Positions 60,101 to 64,000 of a stretch of 64,000 nt of DNA are shown piece after piece. The notes beneath the pieces are model-generated. The model was not told where the DNA came from. It saw nothing but the letters and a program-made list of their open reading frames with translations, and did not search any database. The position numbers and the translations under genes were made by a program. Origin of the DNA: Myxocyprinus asiaticus (Eukaryota > Chordata > Actinopteri > Cypriniformes > Catostomidae); the NCBI RefSeq assembly GCF_019703515.2, contig NC_059346.1, positions 14,911,001-14,975,000 of the forward strand, read 5' to 3'. The number at the start of each line of letters is the position of its first letter. Position 1 is the first letter of the stretch.

Positions 60101-60788
60101 TTTATATCAGGGACTGTCAACCTTTTCCGATCCAGGAACCCCCCACACAGAGTGTCAGGCAATCAAGTAATCCCTATAAAATAAAATAAAAATGCTAGAT
60201 TTAAAAGATATATTAGATCTTAACATTAACCACATTTAGAACTAAATCTTAAAAATATATTGAAGACAGACAGACAGATAGACAGACAGATTGATAAATG
60301 ATTTTTCCTGTATGGAATCTTATCAAGAAATGTTCATTTTCTCTCAACTATCTCCTATTTATGGGTGTAATTGTTGTTTTCTGTTTTCAGGAGGACAGGG
60401 GGAAAATTCAAGATCTTTTCTCTCCACATTTCCGCTGGACCACACTTCTGCTTTGGTTCATATGGTAAAAGAAACAAACAATGGGAAATACCTTGAAATA
60501 ACTGTGTAAACACTCATGCATTCAGATGTTTGTAAATCTGTACTGTTTTAACAAACCTTTACATCACCTCAAAATGCTTAAAAAGATATTTTGTTCTCAG
60601 AGTCTTACAGCATATGCTGTAGTTCAATGTTTTCCATGTTTCACAATATTCTGTTGTAGGTGCACGCATTCATTTTCCGTATTAGCCATTCTAATATGTT
60701 GTCTGTTGTAGGTTCTCTAATGCGTTCTCTTATTATGGTGTGGTTTTGCTGACCACTGAGCTTTTCCAGGAGGGTGGGGCCTGTGTTG
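24121..60788 (+). CDS. svop: SV2-related synaptic vesicle transporter SVOP, 5' 11 exons, continues beyond window
   Basis: Plus-strand exons: 24121-24155, 39000-39160, 39612-39697, 39927-40025, 58929-59000, 59145-59269, 59451-59514, 59676-59801, 59932-60060, 60391-60464 and 60712-60788. All have GT-AG borders in phase, giving about 349 aa so far; the rest lies outside the window. The protein begins [20 protein letters not shown] and continues [20 protein letters not shown], then [19 protein letters not shown]. It has the major-facilitator loop motif [11 protein letters not shown] between TM2 and TM3, [20 protein letters not shown], and [23 protein letters not shown] is a 12-span MFS protein of synaptic vesicles whose substrate is not firmly known. 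Intron 1 is 14.8 kb and intron 4 is 18.9 kb, both inflated by retroelements. The gene is divergent from usp30. Confidence 0.95.
24156..25002. other. svop intron 1, first part
   Basis: AT-rich sequence. A phrase near 24664-24680 (CAGTGGTTCTCAAACTGTGG) looks like a hAT end, but I cannot find its partner. An A-run lies at 24954-24977. No exon is seen. Confidence 0.4.
25003..26102 (+). mobile_element. Tc1-like transposon C, eroded and deleted
   Basis: The right end is intact: ACTTTTGGTCGCCAGTG followed by TA at 26103-26104. The left terminal repeat is missing; the sequence picks up inside it at CACAAAGTATAGTCAGGACA, which is the inverse of 25991-26010 apart from one base. The transposase is broken: HTH part at 25359-25574 ([20 protein letters not shown]), then a C-terminal part around 25745-25920 ([23 protein letters not shown]). 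Most of the DDE region between them is deleted. It lies in svop intron 1. Confidence 0.8.
26505..26885 (-). repeat. LTR of the small LTR element (3' LTR in element sense)
   Basis: 381 bp starting TGTTAGGAAAGCAACACACA on the plus strand and ending GCATGACA. It is paired with 28224-28593. Confidence 0.85.
27056..27305. repeat. Minisatellite inside the LTR element
   Basis: About six tandem units of roughly 35 bp, each with a variant of GTCATGAGCACAGGCAGTGA followed by GGGGAACGACCTCC. Just before it, 26910-27040 holds two diverged units of about 60 bp rich in GAG triplets. Directly after it, a CTC triplet run (about 27320-27348) encodes poly-Glu on the minus strand. The units are variable in length and sequence, unlike a CRISPR array. 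Confidence 0.8.
27314..28205 (-). pseudogene. Gag-like ORF of the LTR element, frameshifted
   Basis: It starts [18 protein letters not shown] just inside the LTR at 28203-28205. The first frame stays open to about 27732 but its similarity fades. The frame 27314-27808 carries the gag-like segment [20 protein letters not shown] and then [12 protein letters not shown], followed by a Pro/Glu-rich tail with the repeat SSIPELVLQ and a C-terminal poly-Glu run. No zinc knuckle is seen. At least one frameshift separates the two parts. Confidence 0.6.
28224..28593 (-). repeat. LTR of the small LTR element (5' LTR in element sense)
   Basis: 370 bp, starting TGTTAGGAAGGCAACACATG and ending GCGTGACA, followed directly by the CATAC duplication. 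Confidence 0.85.
29191..29673 (+). pseudogene. LINE copy C ORF1 (L1-type RNA-binding protein), partial
   Basis: 160 codons with a coiled-coil-like N-terminal part ([19 protein letters not shown]) and the L1 ORF1 hallmark [18 protein letters not shown], then [10 protein letters not shown] and [14 protein letters not shown]. The true ORF1 start, homologous to [12 protein letters not shown] in copy A/D, lies upstream near 28980 in a broken frame. L1 ORF1 proteins coat the LINE RNA. Confidence 0.75.
30299..31257 (+). pseudogene. LINE copy C ORF2, endonuclease part, broken
   Basis: It begins near 30299 with [19 protein letters not shown] and [15 protein letters not shown] residues of an AP-like endonuclease, then carries several stops and small deletions. 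One lies in the [10 protein letters not shown] region at about 30697, where part of the motif is lost. The 30939-31229 frame ([20 protein letters not shown]) is the end of this domain and the spacer. The frame is cut at about 31258. Confidence 0.7.
31466..31513 (+). mobile_element. 48-bp SINE head fragment at a LINE deletion junction
   Basis: GGGCCTGGGTATTTCAGCGA continues to ACCACCCCTGAAG and matches the tRNA-derived head of the SINE at 19203. It lies exactly between the LINE text ending ATATCATGTGGTCA and that resuming TTGACCCTTTAATAAAAAGG, where about 600 bp of LINE is missing compared with copy B. Confidence 0.7.
31611..32016 (+). repeat. 5' LTR of the Ty3/gypsy element
   Basis: 406 bp with TG...CA ends. 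A TATA-like CCCTATATAAGAG lies near 31754-31766, as expected for the LTR promoter. Confidence 0.8.
32037..33440 (+). pseudogene. Gag and protease of the Ty3/gypsy element, broken at the N-terminus
   Basis: The start [20 protein letters not shown] is at 32036-32038, with stops near 32219 and 32410. From 32427 a 337-codon frame runs to 33440. It carries the rest of gag, the zinc knuckle [15 protein letters not shown] (CX2CX4HX4C), and the aspartic protease motif [21 protein letters not shown] at 33438-33440 stops it before the RT. Confidence 0.8.
33470..34900 (+). pseudogene. RT and RNase H of the Ty3/gypsy element, broken
   Basis: Frame 33627-34154 gives the RT core: [32 protein letters not shown] and the active site [16 protein letters not shown] frameshift near 34100 and stops near 34297 follow. 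Frame 34322-34570 gives the RNase H ([31 protein letters not shown]), and after a TGA at 34568 it continues to [17 protein letters not shown]. Nothing of the integrase catalytic core remains. Confidence 0.8.
34929..35328 (+). repeat. 3' LTR of the Ty3/gypsy element, altered at its 5' edge
   Basis: It matches the 5' LTR from CCCAATCACCTGAG to CCTGACA, but the first 60 bases are rearranged and a small insertion (TTTATTGACCACGAGATTGT, near 35154-35175) is present. The 5' edge is approximate. Confidence 0.7.
36796..38183. other. svop intron 1, no gene seen
   Basis: AT-rich. A short stretch near 36900-37080 could be an old DNA-element remnant, and 37270-37330 has a CCCAATGCTGGGTTGC-type repeat word. 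Nothing was assigned. Confidence 0.4.
38184..38487. mobile_element. Tc1-type MITE
   Basis: The left end ATACATGGCCAAAAGTTTGT and the right end TACATACTTTTGGACATGTA form an imperfect inverted repeat bordered by TA, enclosing about 300 bp with no open frame. It is a typical short Tc1-family derivative, in svop intron 1. Confidence 0.7.
39336..39570. repeat. AGTTCACCC-family DNA element, short copy (svop intron 2)
   Basis: The left end TTAAAGGCATAGTTCACCCA and the right end GGGTGAAGTAACCCTTGAAG are inverted relative to each other, and inner words such as CATGCCATCCCAGATGTGTA match 40114 onward. No coding potential. Confidence 0.65.
40640..40850 (+). mobile_element. V-SINE/SINE3-like fragment
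   Basis: The 3' part GTCACTTTGGATAAAAGCAT followed by CTGCCAAATGAATAAA and an (AAATAT)n tail is the conserved 3' tail shared by several fish SINEs and L2-type LINEs. The 5' boundary is uncertain. Confidence 0.55.
41000..44949 (-). pseudogene. LINE copy A/D ORF2, endonuclease-RT remainder, broken
   Basis: In minus-strand order: endonuclease middle part at 44597-44941 ([40 protein letters not shown]), spacer parts at 44098-44352 and 43908-44090, RT at about 42007-43135 ([28 protein letters not shown]), and the C-terminal region at 41521-41943 onward. Many frameshifts and stops are present, plus the SINE at 43443-43850. Confidence 0.8.
43443..43850 (-). mobile_element. tRNA-derived SINE inside LINE copy A, with 16-bp duplication
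   Basis: Minus-oriented full-length SINE, with the A-rich tail at 43443-43460 and the tRNA-like head ending near 43850. It is flanked by CTTTAAAAGCATTATT on both sides (43427-43442 and 43851-43866). The B box is degenerate (GGGATTTGAACTAGCC). It shares its body with the SINEs at 14480, 19203 and 62755. Confidence 0.88.
45080..45918 (+). pseudogene. LINE copy B ORF1, broken
   Basis: It starts [21 protein letters not shown] stop lies near 45190, then the frame 45230-45475 carries the coiled-coil part ([19 protein letters not shown]) and ends in a stop just inside the NRRNNI hallmark. A final part ([20 protein letters not shown]) lies at 45667-45915. It has the same architecture as L1 ORF1. Confidence 0.75.
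46371..47510 (+). pseudogene. LINE copy B ORF2, endonuclease and spacer
   Basis: Frame 46371-46658 starts the AP-type endonuclease ([39 protein letters not shown]). A stop at 46656-46658 is followed by 46698-47351 ([53 protein letters not shown] with the catalytic SDH). The spacer then runs to GDKAGK, where DIRS begins. Confidence 0.8.
47512..47895. repeat. DIRS terminal repeat and internal complementary region
   Basis: The outermost 51 bases (47512-47562, CGTCATGGTTACTGGTGTAA...) recur inverted at 47791-47841, the internal complementary region used by DIRS elements to circularise their DNA copy. In addition, 30 bases beginning GTTGGTGTCGATGTAGTGAC occur as a perfect direct repeat at 47561-47590 and 47866-47895. 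The first 51 bases contain their own small palindrome, GTTCCCTGATGGAGGGAAC. Confidence 0.8.
48637..49879 (-). pseudogene. DIRS tyrosine recombinase ORF, frameshifted
   Basis: The N-terminal SAM-like domain is at 49262-49879 ([34 protein letters not shown]). The middle part, 49064-49258 ([20 protein letters not shown]), contains the first catalytic Arg region. The C-terminal part, 48637-49092, carries [18 protein letters not shown] (the His-x-x-Arg box) and FARFYNL with the nucleophilic Tyr. These lie in different frames, with shifts near 49260 and 49080. The catalytic residues remain recognisable, but no single frame is intact. Confidence 0.85.
49749..50400 (-). pseudogene. DIRS RNase H and methyltransferase-like region, broken
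   Basis: Frame 50076-50270 gives RNase H residues ([20 protein letters not shown]), following [10 protein letters not shown] at the end of the frame reaching 50388. Frame 49749-50033 gives [20 protein letters not shown] and DALAHSWS, the region classed as methyltransferase-like in DIRS elements. Frameshifts and stops separate the pieces. Confidence 0.7.
50388..51600 (-). pseudogene. DIRS reverse transcriptase, two frameshifts
   Basis: The upstream part in the long frame 50388-52106 ends near 51230 ([39 protein letters not shown]). The RT core then continues in frame 50663-51274: [61 protein letters not shown], and the active site [14 protein letters not shown]. It returns to the first frame at [19 protein letters not shown]. 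The middle of the 572-codon frame is therefore mostly out-of-frame reading. Confidence 0.82.
52107..53275 (-). pseudogene. DIRS gag-like ORF, frameshifted
   Basis: The first part is 52769-53275 ([17 protein letters not shown]). The second is 52107-52445, with [20 protein letters not shown] and [20 protein letters not shown], a strongly conserved gag segment of fish DIRS elements. Frames shift near 52700 and 52440. Confidence 0.75.
53658..54978 (+). pseudogene. LINE copy B ORF2, reverse transcriptase
   Basis: Right after DIRS the LINE resumes in frame: [100 protein letters not shown] and the catalytic [17 protein letters not shown] frameshift near 54420 moves it to the frame ending 54978 ([40 protein letters not shown]). 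The RT core up to that point is open. Confidence 0.85.
55027..56790 (+). pseudogene. LINE copy B ORF2 C-terminal region, present twice in tandem
   Basis: First copy: 55027-56005, with [20 protein letters not shown] and the zinc-knuckle region near 55610, broken. Second copy: from about 56100 to 56776, with [20 protein letters not shown] and [20 protein letters not shown] (CX2C...H...C knuckle), then [12 protein letters not shown]. The second copy starts mid-domain and belongs to a different LINE subfamily from the first. Confidence 0.8.
57288..57730 (-). repeat. Tandem duplication in the LINE A/D inter-ORF region
   Basis: Two units of roughly 220-250 bp, about 57288-57515 and 57530-57730. 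They share CAAAGAACTTG(T/C)AGATTCAT, CACAAAACAAACTCCAGC and CCTCGGAC(A/G)GTCAA. The equivalent part of copies B (about 45950-46090) and C is present only once. Confidence 0.65.
57754..58576 (-). pseudogene. LINE copy A/D ORF1, frameshifted
   Basis: It starts [20 protein letters not shown] at 58576. The coiled coil ([20 protein letters not shown]) and [14 protein letters not shown] follow, then a frameshift near 58160. The C-terminal part at 57754-57999 ([40 protein letters not shown]) ends in a stop. This is the best preserved ORF1 in the window. Confidence 0.8.
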
Positions 60789-60991
60789 GTGAGTGAAAGC
60801 TACTGTATGTTTAACAAATAATAAGGATGGTAAAAACAAGACTGGAGCCCAGTTAGAATGGAGTGACCATGTTTGTAATGGAATACTAACAACAAAAGCA
60901 CAACTAGAACACTGCATACTAGCTTACAGTTTACTGCATACTGCACAGCATAAACCATACAATGCCTACTATTAAAGGAGTCATGACATAC

Positions 60992-61024
<33 letters not shown>

Positions 61025-61186
61025 ATTTCATTATCTTCCCTGAGGTCCACTGATAATGTAAGTAAAGTTGTTTTTTTTTTGTTGTTGTTACACCAAAACG
61101 GTCATAATTTATCAATATATGATCATTTTCCACCCTGCCTCCAGCCTTCTCTCTGAAACGCTTGGATTTGGTCTAAGTGCCTCCTT

Positions 61187-62446
61187 TTTTTTCAATTAAC
61201 ATTTATTGATTCATATACTTATAACAAATAAAAACACAATATATTTACATTGAATCAACATTTAACCCCCACTAATACCCCTCCCCAATTACCAACCCCA
61301 CCCTGACCTCCAACGCACACCCCTGTGGTCACAAATAGAATACAAAAAAAAAAAGATAGTAATCATATATAATTAAAACTAAACACCTCTCTCCACAGCC
61401 CCTCCCCCAGAGTCCCCCCAAAAATACTAGGTAATTGCCCCACTTCCTATCAAACAAATTCCGAACCCGCAGCCTTCTGCTTGACATCTCCTCGAAAGCA
61501 GCCACCCTCCCTATCTCTGCACACCGCTCCAGAAATGACTTCCATCCCCTTAAAATAATTTGCCTGCAAATCATAATACTGGTCAGAACCCAATTTTTTA
61601 TGTGTTTATCCCCCAAATTTATGAACACCCCATCGCCCAAAATACAGAGTCTGGGGCCCAAAACGTCACATATAAAACTCTGAACCTTCAACCAAAATTA
61701 TTGGATCTTAACACACCCCCAAAAAACATGGGTTGTGTCTTCATCTTCTGATTGGCATCGCCAGTAGGTGGGTGTGTCTTTAAGACCAAGCCTATACAAT
61801 CTAGAGGGGGTCCAATAAAGTCTATGTAAAGTCTTGAATTGCATAAGGTGAACCCTTGCATCTCTAGATACAGACTTGAAATTTTTTAGAATCCTAGCCC
61901 ACACTCCTTCCTCCAAATCCAAGTTTAAATCTTGCTCCCATAATCTCTTGATAGAAGTTAAAGCTCTGTCCCCCAGACACTGAATTAGCAGGGAGTAATA
62001 CACTGATGCCTCATGACCTTTTCCAAAAGCAGTAATCACCTCTCCCAGAGTATCTGCCACTTTAGGGGGGTGTATGCTACTCCCAAAAACAATACAGAGC
62101 ATGTGGCGCAGCTGTAAATACCTATAGAACTGAGATCTGGAAATCCCAAAATGTTGAACCAGCAAATTAACCTCCCTCACAATCCACTCTGTCCAGCAGA
62201 AAGAGGACTTATTAATACATAATTTAGGGTTCAGTCATATGCTTGAGGCAACATTTAAATAAATGTCAGAATTAAACACTCTGGACACCTTTGTCCATAC
62301 TGAGTGCAAATGCGAGATAACAGGGTGTAACTTAACTTCTCAGATCAGTTTGATTGAAAGGCTTTGCAATGGCGAAATAGGGGCAAGAAATTCCTGTTCA
62401 ATACAAAACCAGGGAGGGGCTCTCTCAGGTGGAAGCGACCAATGAG
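61187..62446 (-). mobile_element. L1/Tx1-like LINE copy E, 5'-truncated
   Basis: A 1.26-kb 3' fragment flanked by the 17-bp duplication GGTCTAAGTGCCTCCTT (61170-61186), with one mismatch at 62447-62463. It contains the ORF2 C-terminal part on the minus strand: 61698-62180 ([40 protein letters not shown]) and 61329-61691. The 3' tail is AATCAATAAATGTTAATTGA followed by an A-run. It closely resembles the first 3' region of copy B. Confidence 0.85.
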
Positions 62447-62754
62447 GGTCTATGTGCCTCCTTAAAACTTCTACCTAAACGCCCACTGTTATAATTAGCT
62501 AACATCGTGCTGCCCCTCGAATACAGCCAAATTTGAAACTCATTCGGAAGAGAATGAACAAGCTCTACAATATTATAAAACAAAATTTCAGGGTTTATAC
62601 ACAACGCACATCCAACACATTGCATCTAGATAATTAAACTCTTCACTTACTCACTACAAACAGTCATGACATTTGAAATAATCATGAATAAAATGGTTAA
62701 CTTATGGTTTTGCGACTGGATCCAAGTGTTTTTTATTGCCTCATCCTTTAATAA

Positions 62755-63160
62755 CAGTTACTTTGCCTGGAGTCGCAAGTTCCAATCCAGGGCATGCTGA
62801 GTGTCTCCAGTCAGGCTTCTTAAGAAACCAATTGGCCCAGTTGCTAGGGTGGGTAGGGTCATGTTGGGTTAACCTCCTCGTGGTCTCTATAATGTGGTTC
62901 TCGCTCTCGGTGGGGCATGTGGTGAGTTGTGCGTGGATGCCGCGGAGAATAGCGTGAGCCTGCACATGTGTTAGGTCTCCGCGGTAACACGCTCAACAAG
63001 CCACGTGATAAGATACGTGAATTGACTGTCTCAGACGCAGAGGCAACTGAGATTCGTCCTCCGCCACCCGGATTGAGGCGAGTCACTACGCCACCATGAG
63101 GACTTGGAGCGCATTGGGAATTGGACATGCCAAATTGGGGAGAAAATCCCAAAAAATAAA
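62755..63160 (+). mobile_element. tRNA-derived SINE, truncated at the B box
   Basis: It starts at CTGGAGTCGCAAGTTCCAAT, within the B box, and runs through the body (AACCAATTGGCCCAGTTGCT, CCGCCACCCGGATTGAGGCG) to an A-rich tail at about 63160. The A-box half is missing. It lies inside the TTAA element. Confidence 0.8.
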
Positions 63161-63720
63161 ATAAAAAATAATAGTTACTTTACAAAACTTAAATTGTATG
63201 ATGACTGGCTCACAAGCAATCCATGCTGATAGAAGCCGAAAAAACATACATTACACGCTGAAATACACATCACCTGAATGCATCAAATCGGTCAAATACG
63301 TCCATCTAGTGCATGTTTACATACACCAACAATTAAAAATAGTGCAGATGGGTGTGAAATACATCTGTCTAGGGCATGTTTATATACAAAAGTAATTCAA
63401 AATAGTCCAGATATAGATAATAGTCATACTCTCTCTCTTGGAGTATGAACTCACCAATGAGCGGGGCCACGGGTGCGACGATGTAAAGTAGTTGTTTTTT
63501 CGCTGTAGAGGTGGTGAATTAATGGGCCCCCTAGTAATGTAGAGTAGTCGCAGAAGTAGAAAATGAGGCATTTTTGCAGCTTGGTTTCAATAAATGCTTT
63601 AATTGCATTTGGGATTACGTTTCGAGTTCTAAAATTTACAGTATGTTTTTATAGTAGAATGACCACTTATATGTCAAAATATCAAGGAAAATTTGATTCC
63701 TCATGACATGACCCCTTTAA

Positions 63721-64000
63721 AACAAAAGGCAAACAGCATATAACAGTACAATTTTTCACACAGTATGTTTCATCATGTATAGAATTATCACAATTCAGAT
63801 AGTGACATCCAGTTATCGTCAGATTTTGTTTCACACTGGAAAAGGTCAAATGCTTTGCATTGTGTTATATAGTATCTCACACAGTGTGCTCAGTTTGTGT
63901 AGTGAACATTTTGGGAAAAAAATATAGGGTCATCCAGGTATTCCACAAATACATCAAATTTGCCAACTAAGCAAAGGATACATATTGTATTTTGCAGAAA
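63721..64000. other. svop intron, end of window
   Basis: AT-rich intron-like sequence. The next svop exon is not seen before the window ends. Confidence 0.5.

Larger units (their letters stand above)
60972..63720 (-). mobile_element. TTAA-flanked element carrying a LINE and a SINE (svop intron after exon 11)
   Basis: The left end TTAAAGGAGTCATGACATA and the right end CATGACATGACCCCTTTAA give inverted repeats with TTAA at both borders (60972-60975 and 63717-63720). The body is the inverse of the copy at 21988-23220. LINE copy E (61187-62446) and a SINE (62755-63160) have inserted into it. No transposase is seen. Confidence 0.75.

Overview
The window is vertebrate nuclear DNA, almost certainly from a teleost and probably a cyprinid-type fish. 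The coding exons are short, separated by long AT-rich introns with GT-AG borders, and the repeats are fish-type: Tc1-like elements, tRNA-derived SINEs, L1/Tx1-like LINEs, a DIRS element and a Ty3/gypsy element. There are no bacterial operons, CRISPR arrays or phage genes. The species assignment is inference from repeat types and protein similarity.

Three host genes were rebuilt exon by exon. pxmp2 (minus, 2000-5076, 5 exons, 194 aa, complete) encodes a peroxisomal membrane channel-family protein. usp30 (minus, 9778-20549, 13 exons, about 501 aa, complete) encodes the mitochondrial outer-membrane deubiquitinase, with its Cys-His-Ser triad visible. svop (plus, from 24121, 11 exons seen up to 60788, then running off the window) encodes the synaptic-vesicle SV2-related transporter. 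usp30 and svop lie head to head about 3.6 kb apart; the two genes are also neighbours in human, so this looks like old synteny. All three reading frames join in phase at every exon border and appear functional.

Nearly everything else is transposable elements, many datable relative to each other because one interrupts another. The pxmp2-usp30 interval holds a hAT-type element with a perfect 8-bp duplication inside an older inverted-repeat element. usp30 introns hold two Tc1-like transposons (one with its catalytic Glu changed to Lys plus a frameshift, the other broken by a single stop codon), a palindromic mariner-derived MITE, TTAA-flanked MITEs and two SINEs. svop intron 1 holds an eroded Tc1, a small LTR element with CATAC duplications, and an L1-like LINE interrupted by an integrase-less Ty3/gypsy element.

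The most striking structure is svop intron 4 (40026-58928). A TTAA-flanked DNA element contains a minus-strand LINE. That LINE contains a SINE and a full-length plus-strand LINE. The plus-strand LINE contains a 6.1-kb DIRS tyrosine-recombinase retrotransposon. Target-site duplications can be read at most levels. The inner LINE also seems to be a chimera of two LINE subfamilies. A related nest lies downstream of the last visible svop exon. I found no convincing undescribed gene system. The least explained item is a roughly 340-370 bp repeat that sits in the same place, about 160 bp upstream of the start codon, at both pxmp2 and usp30.
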